A stretch of 64,000 bases of DNA from Pseudaestuariivita rosea. GTDB lineage: Bacteria > Pseudomonadota > Alphaproteobacteria > Rhodobacterales > Rhodobacteraceae. Positions 17,889 through 28,751 of the stretch are shown in pieces. The position numbers and the translations under genes were made by a program. Location: contig NZ_JACNMP010000010.1 of assembly GCF_017592335.1 (NCBI RefSeq), forward strand, positions 1-64,000, in the 5' to 3' direction. A model generated the notes under the pieces. It did not search any database, was not told the DNA's origin, and worked only from the letters and a program-made list of their open reading frames with translations. Numbering within the stretch: the first letter of the stretch is position 1; every line of letters starts with the position of its first letter.

Positions 17889-20429
17889 TCATTTTTCTCT
17901 CAGTGCAAGCTGAGCGGCTGCCAATCGCGCAACCGGAACCCGAAAGGGCGAGCAAGAAACATAGTCAAAACCCGCTTTTCTGCAGAATTCAATTGATGCC
18001 GGTGTGCCCCCGTGTTCGCCACAGATTGACAGCACCAGATCTTTTTTGACGGATCGCCCACGTTCCGCGCCGATCTGTAACAGTTCCCCGACGCCATCAA
18101 GATCAAGGGTGTGAAATGGGTCTTCCGCATAGACACCCTGCTGCACATAAGCTGACATGAACCGACCTGCGTCATCACGTGACAGACCATATGTCATCTG
18201 GGTCAAGTCATTGGTGCCAAAGCTTAAAAAGGCCGAATTCTGTGCGATTTCGCCTGCACGTAACGCAGCCCTGGGGGTTTCGACCATGACACCAAGACGA
18301 TAGTCGAAGTCTGCACCACGTTCCATCCGCACTGCTGCGGCTACTGCATCGATTCTTGTTTTGACCAACTCAACTTCACGTTTTGCGCTGACAAGGGGGA
18401 TCATAATTTCGGGTACAACAGCGGCACCCTTTTGGCTGGCTTCGATGGTGGCTTCAAAAATTGCCCGCGCCTGCATGTCATAAATCTCAGGGACCGTGAT
18501 GCCCAGACGAACACCGCGCAACCCTAGCATCGGATTGAATTCAGACATTGCCTCAACCCTTAGTGTCACGTCTGACAAGGGCATATTCAATGCATCGGCC
18601 AGTTCACGCAGGCCTTCACGGGACCCAGGTAGAAATTCGTGAAGCGGTGGGTCAAACAGACGAATACAGACGGGTGCCTGTTGCATTATATCAAAAAGTT
18701 GAACGAAATCAGCTCGCTGCATGGGTAGAAGCCGCTCAAGCGAAGCACGGCGGTCTTCGGGCCTGTCTGCAAAGATCATCTCGCGCATGACCGTCAGGCG
18801 GTCCAATTCAAAGAACATATGTTCGGTTCGGCAAAGCCCGATCCCTTCGGCCGCAAAGTTGCGGGCAGTTTGTGCATCCGCCGGGGTGTCTGCGTTTGCA
18901 CGAATGCCGATGTCGCGATATTCGTCGGCCCAGGTCAGCAGGGTTCGAAATGCGTCGTCCAGACCGGCCTCGACCATTTTGGGGGCACCCGCCAGAACTT
19001 CGCCCCTGGTTCCGTCTATTGTCAGAATATCGCCTTCCTGGAAAACACGCCCGTCTGCGGTCTTCAGGGTTTTAGCTCGCGCATCCAGGTTGAAGCCCAT
19101 AGCCCCCACGATGCAGGGCAGACCAAGCCCACGGCCGATCACGGCAGCATGGCTGGTCATTCCACCCCGTTCGGTCAAGACCGCATGGGCCGCATGCATT
19201 CCGCGAATATCTTCAGGTGTCGTTTCGCGTCGGACCAGAATACAAGGTTCGCCACGTGCGGCAGAGGCCTGCGCATCATGTGATGAAAACACCAACTGAC
19301 CGGTCGCCGCGCCTGGGCTTGCCGCAATACCGGTTCCAATGCGGTCCCGCGGGGCGTGTTGATCGACTTGCCTGTGCAAAAGCTCGTTTAACGCCGAAGG
19401 TTCAATTCGCAAAATAGCTTCGGGTCGGCTGATGACCTGATCATTCGCCAAATCCACGGCAATTCGAACCGCCGCGCGGGACGACCGGGGCATGCGAACG
19501 GCGTCAAGTATGTATAAAGTGCCGTTTTCAATCGTAAACTCGACCTGCATCTCTTCGCGCAGGCGTTGTCTGGATTTATCACCACACACCAAGAGGTGTT
19601 CAAAGACATCGGGGGCACGATCCTGCAAGGACGGCCCGCGCTCATCTTTGGTAATGTAAAGCGCTTCTATTCCTACCGAAAGCGCGTCGCGTCCCTGGCT
19701 TTGGCCCAGATAGCGGCCAGTGATCCGGGGTTGTCCGGTGTCTGGATCTGCAAATTGTATCACGCCAGAGCCGCATTCGCCTTTTCCCAGACCCAATGCC
19801 ATTTCCTGAACGACCAAGCCAAGGCCGGCGTCGGCTGGGGCACCTTTGGCTTGCCGCAATAGCCGGGCGCTTGTGCCTTCCCAAGCGCGCGCCATAGATT
19901 TTAGAACCTCGGCCAGTTGATGCGCGGGATCCTGGGGGAAGGGTTCGTCGGTCTCGATTTCATAGGCTGCCAAAGCACGCTTCACAGCTTCGGGTGTCGA
20001 TGTGTCGTGAAAATCGAACTCTTCCGCATCCAGTCTGGCCACGTGGATCGCGTAGGATTGAATAAAGCGCAAGTACAAGGCATTTGCAGCCTCAGACCCC
20101 AATGTCTTGGACAGTTGCACGAGACGTGCGTTATTCATCCCGATGTTCAAAATGGCGCCCGGACCACCCCAGTCGGGATCCTGAGAGCTGGGCCGAACAG
20201 ACACGATCGGTGCGGGCCCAAAGGGCTGCATAAGTGCAGACATATCTGGCAGTTGACCAGCGGCGATGCCATGCACTGCCGCAAAGGACAACGCAACGGT
20301 TGTTGGCACAGGCATTTCCAGCCTGATCAATCGCTGCAGGCACTTCGCGCGCCCGCCATATTGATCAACTGAAATCGCGGCCGTTGGCGTAATCAGCGCG
20401 AAGTCTTTGAAATCACTGTGTTTCTGCAC
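17889..20429 (-). CDS. ppdK: Pyruvate phosphate dikinase-like protein with degenerate ATP-grasp domain
   Basis: An 846-residue protein with the three PPDK parts: N-terminal nucleotide domain (1-320), phosphohistidine domain with ERGGMTSHAAVIGRGLGLP, and the C-terminal PEP/pyruvate barrel with FGTNDLTQMTYGLSRDD and SICGEHGG, both canonical. In the nucleotide domain SVRPSS keeps the ATP arginine. However, the segment equivalent to DIEFT...LQTR reads QVEFT...LDAV (Gln295, Glu297, Asp309, Val311), replacing three of four ATP residues known from the Clostridium symbiosum enzyme. The glycine loop is also altered. It may be a diverged paralogue with another phosphoryl donor or a regulatory role. It is monocistronic, with an ATG start. 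Confidence 0.8.
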   Translation of the reverse strand: MQKHSDFKDFALITPTAAISVDQYGGRAKCLQRLIRLEMPVPTTVALSFAAVHGIAAGQLPDMSALMQPFGPAPIVSVRPSSQDPDWGGPGAILNIGMNNARLVQLSKTLGSEAANALYLRFIQSYAIHVARLDAEEFDFHDTSTPEAVKRALAAYEIETDEPFPQDPAHQLAEVLKSMARAWEGTSARLLRQAKGAPADAGLGLVVQEMALGLGKGECGSGVIQFADPDTGQPRITGRYLGQSQGRDALSVGIEALYITKDERGPSLQDRAPDVFEHLLVCGDKSRQRLREEMQVEFTIENGTLYILDAVRMPRSSRAAVRIAVDLANDQVISRPEAILRIEPSALNELLHRQVDQHAPRDRIGTGIAASPGAATGQLVFSSHDAQASAARGEPCILVRRETTPEDIRGMHAAHAVLTERGGMTSHAAVIGRGLGLPCIVGAMGFNLDARAKTLKTADGRVFQEGDILTIDGTRGEVLAGAPKMVEAGLDDAFRTLLTWADEYRDIGIRANADTPADAQTARNFAAEGIGLCRTEHMFFELDRLTVMREMIFADRPEDRRASLERLLPMQRADFVQLFDIMQQAPVCIRLFDPPLHEFLPGSREGLRELADALNMPLSDVTLRVEAMSEFNPMLGLRGVRLGITVPEIYDMQARAIFEATIEASQKGAAVVPEIMIPLVSAKREVELVKTRIDAVAAAVRMERGADFDYRLGVMVETPRAALRAGEIAQNSAFLSFGTNDLTQMTYGLSRDDAGRFMSAYVQQGVYAEDPFHTLDLDGVGELLQIGAERGRSVKKDLVLSICGEHGGTPASIEFCRKAGFDYVSCSPFRVPVARLAAAQLALREK

Positions 20430-20691
20430 TGCAGCATACCTTTGTCATGGGCGCAGCATAGGGCCAAAGCGATTCCATACAAGAAAAAGCTGCATGCAAT
20501 GATCCAAACGTCTGATATCGGCTGGATCGTCAATACACAGATTTACGTCGTCAAATTCGTGTGCAGTGCGGAAAGGTATCGAAAGCTTTGTGTATTTCCG
20601 TATTGGCAATAGGGGGCGTAGAGCCTTTCATTACAATAGTTTTTCGTATTAAATAATGACCGATTTTACCCACTACTATATTGGATCCAGA

Positions 20692-21369
20692 ATGCGGTTT
20701 AAGTATATCTTTGCGATTTTTCTTGCAGTTTGCCCCACTTCGTCATGGGCACAATGACAAGAGCCAAATTTGGCAGACAGAATAGTCATGGCATTAAATG
20801 AAGTCTGGCCGGATGAACGCTTTGAGGTCAGTTTTGATCGCTGTCAGATGAGATATTCTCAGCGTAGCTCCATGCTGAATGCCCGCAGCGTTGAATATTG
20901 GTGGCTGGCCGATTTGCGCACTGATCCCGATAGTGTCCGGGCAGAAGCGCAATTGATGTGTGATGCATCCGGGCGGACCCGGAAGAACGTTACGATCATT
21001 TATGAAGTTCAGCATAATGTCAAAGACGCAAACGCTGCGGACCGCCAGAGATACATGCGCAGATACGACCAAATGATGGACGAACCGCCCTTTAGCTTGC
21101 GTGAATTGTTCGATTCTGGCGGACTGATCGCGCAACACGAACGCCAGTTAAGCGAACAGTTGTCCGAGCTTTATAAGGAGCAAATTGATGGTGAATATGT
21201 CCCTTTTCTAGCCCGCAATCATGGCGGGGTTCGATTTGACACTGAAACCAACAAGGACCTTTTTCATATCGAGGGATTTTCAGTCGATCCTCTGGTTTTT
21301 GTTTTCAAAGGTGATGTGCTGAACGGTTTGCTAACCGATATTCACGCCCACCGGATACAAAACTGCTGA
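20692..21369 (+). pseudogene. Secreted protein of unknown function, interrupted by TGA after the signal peptide
   Basis: ATG at 20692 opens a perfect signal peptide (MRFKYIFAIFLAVCPTSSWA, then Gln). The next codon, 20755-20757, is TGA. The same frame then continues without a stop for about 200 codons to 21369, starting QEPNLADRIVMALNEV. The join falls just behind the expected cleavage site, so signal peptide and mature domain belong together. I do not recognise the mature domain. It has two cysteines, a YEVQHN segment and many charged residues. A TTG at 20770 could restart translation, but without the signal. Nonsense mutation, sequencing error and read-through are all possible. Confidence 0.65.
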
Positions 21370-21498
21370 GTCTGCGCCCGTGCTTTGGTGTTTACGCAAG
21401 TCGTTACCCGCGCCAACCATTTTGCCCAAATCATCTGAAGTCTTGCCCTGACACTGTGCTTCGCCTAGGAAGCGGCGGACGGATAACAGGGACAGACA

Positions 21499-22737
21499 AT
21501 GCCGGTTTTGGTGATGAAATTCGGGGGCACTTCGGTGGCAACGCTTGATCGTATCAAGCGGGCTGCTAAACGTGTAGGGGTTGAGGTCGCCAAAGGCTAT
21601 GATGTCATCGTGATTGTTTCGGCCATGTCCGGCAAAACGAATGAACTGGTAGGCTGGGTAACTGAAACATCGCCTCTGTTCGATGCCCGCGAATATGATG
21701 CCGTTGTGTCTTCGGGTGAAAACGTAACCGCCGGGCTGATGGCTTTGACCCTGCAGGAAATGGATGTACCCGCCCGCAGTTGGCAGGGCTGGCAGGTACC
21801 GTTGAAAACAACCTCGGCCCATTCGGCGGCTCGAATTGAAGAAATTCCAACCGGAAATATCAACGCGAAATTTTCCGAAGGTATGAAGGTCGCCGTTGTA
21901 GCCGGATTTCAGGGTATCAGTCCCGAAGGGCGCATCACAACTCTTGGACGCGGTGGATCTGACACCACGGCTGTCGCCTTCGCAGCGGCCTTTGGCGCTG
22001 AGCGCTGTGATATCTATACGGATGTCGATGGTGTTTATACGACTGATCCTCGTATCTGCGGAAAAGCCCGCAAAATGGACAAGATCGCCTTTGAGGAAAT
22101 GCTTGAACTGGCGTCGCTTGGCGCCAAGGTTTTGCAAACGCGATCAGTTGAGCTAGCGATGCGCTACGGAGTTCGGCTGCGCGTTGTCTCCAGTTTTGAA
22201 GAACAATCTGACAATGCCGGAACACTGGTTTGTGCCGAGGAGGATATCATGGAATCCAATGTCGTATCAGGTGTGGCGTTCAGCCGGGACGAGGCAAAGA
22301 TGACCCTGATCAGTGTGGCCGACCGGCCTGGTATTGCGGCCGCCATCTTTGGCCCGCTCAGCGAAGCTGGCGTCAATGTTGACATGATCGTTCAGAACAT
22401 CAGTGAGGAGGGGCGGACCGATATGACCTTTTCCTGCCCGACCGATCAGGTATTGCGTGCAGAAAAAGCGATGAATGATGCAAAGGGTCGCGGGGATATC
22501 AATTTTCACGAACTGGTCGTTGACGATGCCGTTGCCAAGGTTTCGGTTGTCGGGATCGGTATGCGATCACACGCCGGTGTAGCAGCCCAGATGTTCAAGG
22601 CGCTGCAGGACGAAGGGATCAATATCAAGGTGATCACGACCTCTGAGATCAAGATTTCAGTACTGATTGACCGAAAATACATGGAACTTGCAGTTCAAGC
22701 CCTGCATGATGCCTTTGGACTGGAAAAAGTGACATAA
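21499..22737 (+). CDS. lysC: Aspartate kinase
   Basis: A 412-residue aspartokinase for the lysine, threonine and methionine pathways. The kinase domain begins MPVLVMKFGGTSV and contains ITTLGRGGSDTTAVAFAAA and the TDVDGVYTTDPR segment. Two C-terminal ACT domains (about 265-405) provide feedback control by lysine or threonine. Length and motifs are typical of the monofunctional alpha subunit. ptsP follows after 16 bp, an arrangement often seen in alphaproteobacteria. Confidence 0.96.
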   Translation: MPVLVMKFGGTSVATLDRIKRAAKRVGVEVAKGYDVIVIVSAMSGKTNELVGWVTETSPLFDAREYDAVVSSGENVTAGLMALTLQEMDVPARSWQGWQVPLKTTSAHSAARIEEIPTGNINAKFSEGMKVAVVAGFQGISPEGRITTLGRGGSDTTAVAFAAAFGAERCDIYTDVDGVYTTDPRICGKARKMDKIAFEEMLELASLGAKVLQTRSVELAMRYGVRLRVVSSFEEQSDNAGTLVCAEEDIMESNVVSGVAFSRDEAKMTLISVADRPGIAAAIFGPLSEAGVNVDMIVQNISEEGRTDMTFSCPTDQVLRAEKAMNDAKGRGDINFHELVVDDAVAKVSVVGIGMRSHAGVAAQMFKALQDEGINIKVITTSEIKISVLIDRKYMELAVQALHDAFGLEKVT

Positions 22738-22753
22738 GATGAAAAGGGGCGCC

Positions 22754-25000
22754 ATGCCCGACCTGTCTGACAGTGGAAGCCGAAAGCTGCTGGGTCGCCT
22801 GCGCGACGCCATGGCCGAAGACAGCGCCGGACAGGAACGTCTGGACAAGATCACGCATCTGATTGCCACATCGATGCAGACCGAGGTCTGTTCGATCTAT
22901 CTCTTCCGCGATGCCGAAACGCTTGAGCTGTGCGCGACCGAAGGCCTGAAAGCCGAAGCTGTGCACCAGACCAGGATGCGCCTAGGCGAGGGCTTGGTGG
23001 GGCGTGTGGCAAAAAACGGTCGTATTGTGAATTCCGCCAATGCGCCTCAGGAAACCGGGTTTCGCTACATGCCTGAAACGGGCGAAGAAAAATATAGCTC
23101 GTTTCTTGGGGTGCCAATTCAACGACTGGGCGAGGCGCTGGGCGTGCTGGTGGTTCAGTCGAAAGAGGCGCGCGAATATTCAGGTGATGAAGTCTATGCG
23201 CTTGAGATTGTCGCCATGGTTCTGGCCGAGATGACCGAACTGGGCGCCTTTGTGGGCGAGGGCGCTGCATTATCTGCGCGCCATCAGCAACCCGTTTTGT
23301 TCCGCGGAACACAAGGTCAGGAAGGTGCGGCCGAGGGCCATGTCTTTTTGCACGAACCCCGTGTTGTTGTGACTAAACCCATCGCCGATGATCCCGAAAT
23401 CGAACTAAAGCGGTTACATGACGCGGTAGACCAACTGCGTGTGTCGGTTGATGACCTGCTGTCCAATGCGTCAAAGACTGATAAGGACCAGCTGCAGGTT
23501 CTTGAGGCCTATCGCATGTTCGCGAACTCACGCGGGTGGTTGCGCCGGATGGAGGACGACATCTCAAACGGCTTGTCTGCTGAGGCAGCCGTCGAAAAAG
23601 AACAGTCGGTGGCCCGTGCGCGGATGGCCCAGGTCCCTGATGCCTATTTGCGGGAACGACTGCACGATCTGGATGATCTGTCGAACAGACTGTTGCGCAT
23701 TCTGACAGGGCAGGGGACCAATACCGGGGCCGAGATGCCGGATGATCCAATTTTGGTCGCGCGTAACATTGGCCCCGGAGAATTGCTGGAGTACGGCCGC
23801 AAATTAAAAGGTATTGTGCTGGAGGAAGGCTCGGTCGGGTCTCATGCCGCGATCGTGGCGCGGGCACTGGCCATTCCCTTGATTATCAACGCGAAAGGTA
23901 TCTTGACCGAAGCGCTGAACGGCGATCATATCATGGTTGATGGTGACGTGGCACAAGTGCATTTGCGCCCCGATGACAACATTGTGGCCGCTTTTCGTGA
24001 CAAAATCGCGATGCTGGCCGAAGCTCAGACGCGCTATGCATCGATCCGCGATCTGCCTGCGACGGCGCGCTGTGGATCCACTGTTTCACTTTGTATGAAT
24101 GCGGGACTGATGGCTGATCTACCCTCGCTCGCAGGCTCTGGCGCCGAAGGTGTCGGTTTATTCCGGACCGAACTGCAGTTCCTGATCAGAAATACCGTTC
24201 CCAAACGATCCGAACTGGCCGCATTATATGCAACTGTTTTGGATGCCGCTGGCGGCAAGCGTGTTGTCTTTCGAACGCTTGATATCGGATCCGATAAGGT
24301 TTTGCCCTACATGAAGCCCCAGGACGAGCCAAACCCGGCCCTTGGATGGCGTGCGATTCGCGTAGGCTTAGACAAACCCGGTGTGCTGCGGATGCAGTTG
24401 CAAGCCCTGTTGCGCGCGGCCAATGGGCGCGCTTTGACCGTAATGTTTCCATTCATTGCACAATTTGAGGAATACCGTGCCGCCCGGGCCGAAATGGATA
24501 AGGCCATAGCGCGGGAAGAAAAGCTGGGCCATGTCCTGCCAGAGAAACTAGAAGTCGGGGCCATGCTGGAAACGCCCAGCCTGGCTTTTGCCCCACGCAA
24601 ATTCTTTGAAGAGGTCGAATTCATCTCGATCGGTGGAAACGATTTGAAACAGTTCTTTTTTGCGGCCGACCGGGAAAATGAACGGGTGCGGCGGCGGTAC
24701 GATACTTTGAATGTCAGCTTTCTAACATTCATTGAAAACATCGTAACCCGCTGTAATGAAACAGAAACCCCTGTATCTTTTTGTGGTGAAGACGCAGGCC
24801 GTCCGGTTGAAGCATTATGCCTGGCCGCAGTGGGACTGCGTACGCTATCAATGCGCCCCGCGTCGATCGGGCCTGTAAAGCACCTATTGCGCCGCTCTAA
24901 CCTGGATGATGTCCGAGAAGTCATAGAAGAAGCGCGCAACCGTGGGGATCAGTCTGTGCGGCCTGCGATCATGTCATGGTTGAGGGGGCAAAAAATCTAA
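22754..25000 (+). CDS. ptsP: PTS-Ntr phosphoenolpyruvate-protein phosphotransferase (EI-Ntr)
   Basis: About 748 residues. An N-terminal GAF domain (about 20-170) is followed by the enzyme I N-terminal helical domain, the phosphohistidine domain ([20 protein letters not shown], active His near 364) and the PEP-binding barrel ([44 protein letters not shown]). It phosphorylates NPr, starting the nitrogen PTS that senses glutamine and controls potassium and carbon/nitrogen balance. The usual TSH before the active residue reads GSH. An ATG 15 bp earlier (22739) is possible, but AAAAGGGG lies before 22754. Co-transcription with lysC is likely. Confidence 0.92.
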   Translation: MPDLSDSGSRKLLGRLRDAMAEDSAGQERLDKITHLIATSMQTEVCSIYLFRDAETLELCATEGLKAEAVHQTRMRLGEGLVGRVAKNGRIVNSANAPQETGFRYMPETGEEKYSSFLGVPIQRLGEALGVLVVQSKEAREYSGDEVYALEIVAMVLAEMTELGAFVGEGAALSARHQQPVLFRGTQGQEGAAEGHVFLHEPRVVVTKPIADDPEIELKRLHDAVDQLRVSVDDLLSNASKTDKDQLQVLEAYRMFANSRGWLRRMEDDISNGLSAEAAVEKEQSVARARMAQVPDAYLRERLHDLDDLSNRLLRILTGQGTNTGAEMPDDPILVARNIGPGELLEYGRKLKGIVLEEGSVGSHAAIVARALAIPLIINAKGILTEALNGDHIMVDGDVAQVHLRPDDNIVAAFRDKIAMLAEAQTRYASIRDLPATARCGSTVSLCMNAGLMADLPSLAGSGAEGVGLFRTELQFLIRNTVPKRSELAALYATVLDAAGGKRVVFRTLDIGSDKVLPYMKPQDEPNPALGWRAIRVGLDKPGVLRMQLQALLRAANGRALTVMFPFIAQFEEYRAARAEMDKAIAREEKLGHVLPEKLEVGAMLETPSLAFAPRKFFEEVEFISIGGNDLKQFFFAADRENERVRRRYDTLNVSFLTFIENIVTRCNETETPVSFCGEDAGRPVEALCLAAVGLRTLSMRPASIGPVKHLLRRSNLDDVREVIEEARNRGDQSVRPAIMSWLRGQKI

Positions 25001-25106
25001 TAAAATAGAAGCTATTTCGAAGTTTCGGAAAAGTTTTGGATTCATACTTCGTCAATACTGTGCCGGTACCCCAAAAGGCAGGGTAGCAAAAAAGGCGGAG
25101 CAAAAC

Positions 25107-27443
25107 ATGCGGGATTGGTCAATCTCACGTAAGATACTTTTCGGAATGGGCAGTCTTGCCTTTCTGGTGGGTGTTGTCGCTGCGATTGCGGTCATTGCCG
25201 CAGTCGTGTTTGGTTCAAATTTCACGGAATATCGTGCCACTGCGCGACAAAGTCTGAAGGTAAATGAAATTGCCGAAGATCTGTTCGAGGCGAAGATTGC
25301 TATTCTTGCATATCAAAACCAACCATCGCCGCAGACGGCTGAGGTTTTTTCATCGAATCTGCAGGAAATCTACGATGCAGAACAAAGCAGTCTAGAGCTC
25401 TTTGCGAACAGACCTGAAGAGATTGAACAACTGGCATCTGTTAAGGCCAATCTGGATAGTCTGCAGGCAGAATTCGTCACTGCACGGCAACTGCAGGCGA
25501 ACAGAAACGAATTAGTTGCGGAAATGTCTGACTTGGGCGTTCAGGCACGTCGTAACCTGACTAAGATCATGCAAACAGCCTATCAGGATGGCGACCCGAT
25601 TGCGGCATTTTATGGCGGTACGGTACAACAGGAACTGCTTCTGGGTCGTTTTTACATGGAACGGTTCTTGCTGACGAACTCACCTGCTGAATATGACCAA
25701 GCTCAGACCCATCTTAGTACGGCGCAGCAGGAACTTGCATCGTTAAAAGCCGAATTGCAGAATCCTGAGCGCCAGGCGCTGGCCCAAAACGTAACAAGCG
25801 AAATCAATTCATACATCAGCCTTGCATCAAACGTTCGGGGAACCATCCTGGAACGGAATACGCATTACAGCAACATGAATAGTCTGGCGACGACGGCAGT
25901 GCTTGGGGTCGAAACGATTGTTGATGCCGTGGTTGCAGATCAAAACACCATTGGCCCGCGCATTAGCACACTTATGGCCAATACAAGAACTCTGATTATG
26001 TCCTTGGCATTTGTGTTCATTCTGTGTGCTGTCTTTCTGACATGGCGCATGGTGCGCGACATGACCAGACGCCTGGCCAATACGGTCAAAGATATCGATG
26101 AATTGGCATCTGGAAACCTTGAACTAACGATTAAGGATGCTGATAAAGATCACGAACTTGGTCGTATCGCTCGGTCTTTGGAAGTTTTCCGCAAGAACGC
26201 GATAGAAGCAAAAGAGCTTGAAGCAAATCAGAAACGGGCGGAAGAACAGCAGCGCCTGGAAGAACAGGCTCGAAATGATCGGGAATTGCAGCGCGAACAG
26301 CAGCGCGCAGCTGAGGCCCGCGAAGCAGATGAGCAGCGTAAGAAAGCCATATTCATGGCACTTGAAGCAGCGCTGAACGATGTCGTCAGCGCCGCCGCTG
26401 ACGGTGATTTCACCAAGCGTGTGGATCCAAACGCAATTGATGCTGAACTTTCTACGTTGGTCGACAAAGTCAATCGACTTATGGATAATGTTGACACAGG
26501 TTTGACTGCGATCGGTGATGTGACGAAGCGCCTGGCAGATGGAGATCTGAGAACAGGCATGGTCGGTGAATACTCTGGGACCTTCGCAGATTTGCAGGCC
26601 AACATCGAAGAGATGATCGTGTCACTGACACAGATGATCCGCGACATCACAAATGAGGCCGAGGGCGTAAGCTGGCAGTCGACAGAACTGAACCAGGGCG
26701 CGCAAGAGCTGTCAGGGCGGGCAGAACGTGCGGCTGCGTCGCTTGAGCAAACATCAGCAGCGATGACTGAGTTCAGCGCGTCTGTAGACGCAAATGCCAA
26801 AAGTGCCGCAAAGACGACAGAAGTTGCGAATGATATGTCGCAACAGGCTGATCATGCATCGCGCATCGTAGCTTCTACGATTGACGCAATGGCCGAAATC
26901 GAAAAAGCATCGAAAGAGATCGAGGATATCGTGGATGTCATCAATGACATCGCGTTTCAGACCAACCTGCTGTCTTTGAACGCGTCGGTCGAGGCCGCGC
27001 GCGCAGGAGAGGCCGGCAAAGGGTTCGCTGTTGTCGCAAATGAAGTTCGTGCTTTGGCACAGAGATCGGCGGATGCGTCCGGTAAAGTTCAGTCGAAAAT
27101 CCAGCAAAGCTCGGAATCGGTGGCCAAAGGTGCTGCAGCGGTTCATGAAACCGGTGACACTTTAGGGCTAATGCTGGATCGCATCAAAGATGTGACAAAT
27201 AATCTTCTGGAAATCCGATCATCCAGCAACGAACAGGCCCGCGCTGTAAATGAAATCAGCCTTGCGCTGGGGCAACTGGAAACGATCACTCAGGAAAACG
27301 CAACCGTCGCTGAGGAGACGCAAACCAATTCAACCCGCTTGAAAGATCAGTCGTTCCGTATGCAAAACGCCATTTCGACTTTCAAATATGGCGATCAAAA
27401 AGACGACAGTTCTTATGAAAATGTAACGAAACAAGCATCATAG
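25107..27443 (+). CDS. Methyl-accepting chemotaxis protein
   Basis: A 778-residue chemoreceptor. Membrane helices lie at about 11-35 and 293-312, enclosing a helical periplasmic sensor of about 255 residues (possibly of the bimodular HBM type). HAMP follows at about 312-365, then a long coiled coil rich in E, Q and R. A second HAMP-like stretch ([10 protein letters not shown] and [14 protein letters not shown]) leads to the signalling hairpin, whose tip reads [44 protein letters not shown] in overlapping pieces. No CheR-binding pentapeptide is seen at the C-terminus. The ligand is unknown. Other chemotaxis genes are not in the window. Confidence 0.93.
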   Translation: MRDWSISRKILFGMGSLAFLVGVVAAIAVIAAVVFGSNFTEYRATARQSLKVNEIAEDLFEAKIAILAYQNQPSPQTAEVFSSNLQEIYDAEQSSLELFANRPEEIEQLASVKANLDSLQAEFVTARQLQANRNELVAEMSDLGVQARRNLTKIMQTAYQDGDPIAAFYGGTVQQELLLGRFYMERFLLTNSPAEYDQAQTHLSTAQQELASLKAELQNPERQALAQNVTSEINSYISLASNVRGTILERNTHYSNMNSLATTAVLGVETIVDAVVADQNTIGPRISTLMANTRTLIMSLAFVFILCAVFLTWRMVRDMTRRLANTVKDIDELASGNLELTIKDADKDHELGRIARSLEVFRKNAIEAKELEANQKRAEEQQRLEEQARNDRELQREQQRAAEAREADEQRKKAIFMALEAALNDVVSAAADGDFTKRVDPNAIDAELSTLVDKVNRLMDNVDTGLTAIGDVTKRLADGDLRTGMVGEYSGTFADLQANIEEMIVSLTQMIRDITNEAEGVSWQSTELNQGAQELSGRAERAAASLEQTSAAMTEFSASVDANAKSAAKTTEVANDMSQQADHASRIVASTIDAMAEIEKASKEIEDIVDVINDIAFQTNLLSLNASVEAARAGEAGKGFAVVANEVRALAQRSADASGKVQSKIQQSSESVAKGAAAVHETGDTLGLMLDRIKDVTNNLLEIRSSSNEQARAVNEISLALGQLETITQENATVAEETQTNSTRLKDQSFRMQNAISTFKYGDQKDDSSYENVTKQAS

Positions 27444-27509
27444 AAACTGCCTAGATCAAGCATTGCATCATTTACGCAGTGGTTTGGTAATATACCGAAA
27501 CAAGAAAAT

Positions 27510-27539
27510 AAGCGCATTGTCTTTAACGACAATGCGCTT
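27510..27539 (-). terminator. Hairpin terminator downstream of the WD40 gene
   Basis: AAGCGCATTGTC (27510-27521) and GACAATGCGCTT (27528-27539) form a perfect 12-bp stem with a 6-nt loop. On the minus strand it starts 7 bp after the WD40 stop and is followed by a T-rich tract (ATTTTCTTGTTT). On the plus strand, where the chemoreceptor gene ends 66 bp earlier, no T tract follows, so it serves mainly the minus strand. Confidence 0.75.
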
Positions 27540-27545
27540 GTCGTG

Positions 27546-28646
27546 TCAGTTGCCGGACTGGTTTGCCTGTAAATGTTTTAAGGCATCATTTGCTTTCTGA
27601 TTCACATCCGGATCATCATTCATAACAACCCAAAGTCGCACCGTTCCGTCCTGATGCGCGCTTACCAAGTGGCGCCCATTTCGACTGAAGTTCAAATCCT
27701 CGGCATGATCATTGGCCCAGGCCCGATGGACCGGCTCCATTTGATCCGACGGCAATTCAGAGTTCAGCACATCATCCATCTTCCACATCCAGATGTCAGT
27801 GCTGTGTCCCGCATGTGCCAGATAAAGACCATCGGGCGAGAAATCGACGACCTCAATCTTGTCACCTGAATGTTCCATCAGGCGCACTAATTCGTAGTTT
27901 TCTGTATCCCAGATATGAATCACCCCACGAAACCCGCCGGATACAATGTATTTCCCATCAGGACTAAAGTTGATTGAGACTAGATCGCTTGCAAAACGTG
28001 TTTCTGGATGACGCGCCTTGATTTCCTGCATAAGGCTGAAATTATTCTCAACATCCCAGATACGAATACGCCCTTTTCCGGTCGTTGCGGCCAACCGGTT
28101 GTCTGGCGAAAATGCAACGCCGTTATTGGTGTAGTTATTTTCAATCTCGGCGACAATTTCGAACTCGGGCCACGAAAAGATCTGAGCTTGGCCATATCGT
28201 TTGTTATCGACTTTGTAATCTTCTTCACCCACCAACAACCATTTGCCGTCGGGGGACCAAGTCAGGCTGTCTACACTGTAATCGTGGTTGTGCGTTTTAA
28301 GAACTTCGCCAGTTTCTGCATCAATAATACGCGTCATGGCGTCTTCGCCGCCAGCTGCAATGACCGAGCCATCAGGCGCAAACATTGCATGTTCAACCTC
28401 GCCACGTGTCGAAACGCGCCATAGTTCAGCGCCGTCAGATGTGCGCCAGGCAATGATCTGGTTGTCAAACTTAGTGGCGCTGACGATCATTCGACCGTCC
28501 GGCGAAAACTCGGCACTTTCCACAGAACCGAATTCACCGTTCATGTCTGCAATACGGGTCCAAATAGGCCCAAGGCGTGTTTTGTCAGCGGCCATAGTCG
28601 GCACGGCTATAAGTGATGCCAGACAGGCTAAAACGATGGTACGCAT
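27546..28646 (-). CDS. Secreted WD40-repeat protein
   Basis: About 366 residues with a signal peptide (MRTIVLACLASLIAVPTMAA) and six or seven WD40 blades. Recurrent FSPDGRxIVSA or FSPDGKYIVSGG strands alternate with IRIWDVEN, IHIWDTEN and VRLWVVMN. It should form a periplasmic beta-propeller for protein contacts. ATG at 28646 was chosen because GGAGGACACG sits directly upstream; an ATG at 28664 has none. I cannot name a partner. It is monocistronic between a chemoreceptor and a LysR gene. Confidence 0.82.
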   Translation of the reverse strand: MRTIVLACLASLIAVPTMAADKTRLGPIWTRIADMNGEFGSVESAEFSPDGRMIVSATKFDNQIIAWRTSDGAELWRVSTRGEVEHAMFAPDGSVIAAGGEDAMTRIIDAETGEVLKTHNHDYSVDSLTWSPDGKWLLVGEEDYKVDNKRYGQAQIFSWPEFEIVAEIENNYTNNGVAFSPDNRLAATTGKGRIRIWDVENNFSLMQEIKARHPETRFASDLVSINFSPDGKYIVSGGFRGVIHIWDTENYELVRLMEHSGDKIEVVDFSPDGLYLAHAGHSTDIWMWKMDDVLNSELPSDQMEPVHRAWANDHAEDLNFSRNGRHLVSAHQDGTVRLWVVMNDDPDVNQKANDALKHLQANQSGN

Positions 28647-28751
28647 CGTGTCCTCCCATTTCATTGAATGTTATTTTTATCTGAGATCAGGGGTATTAGT
28701 TTGGCTGCTGGCAGTACAAATACCAAAAAGACCGAATACCATAATCTGACG

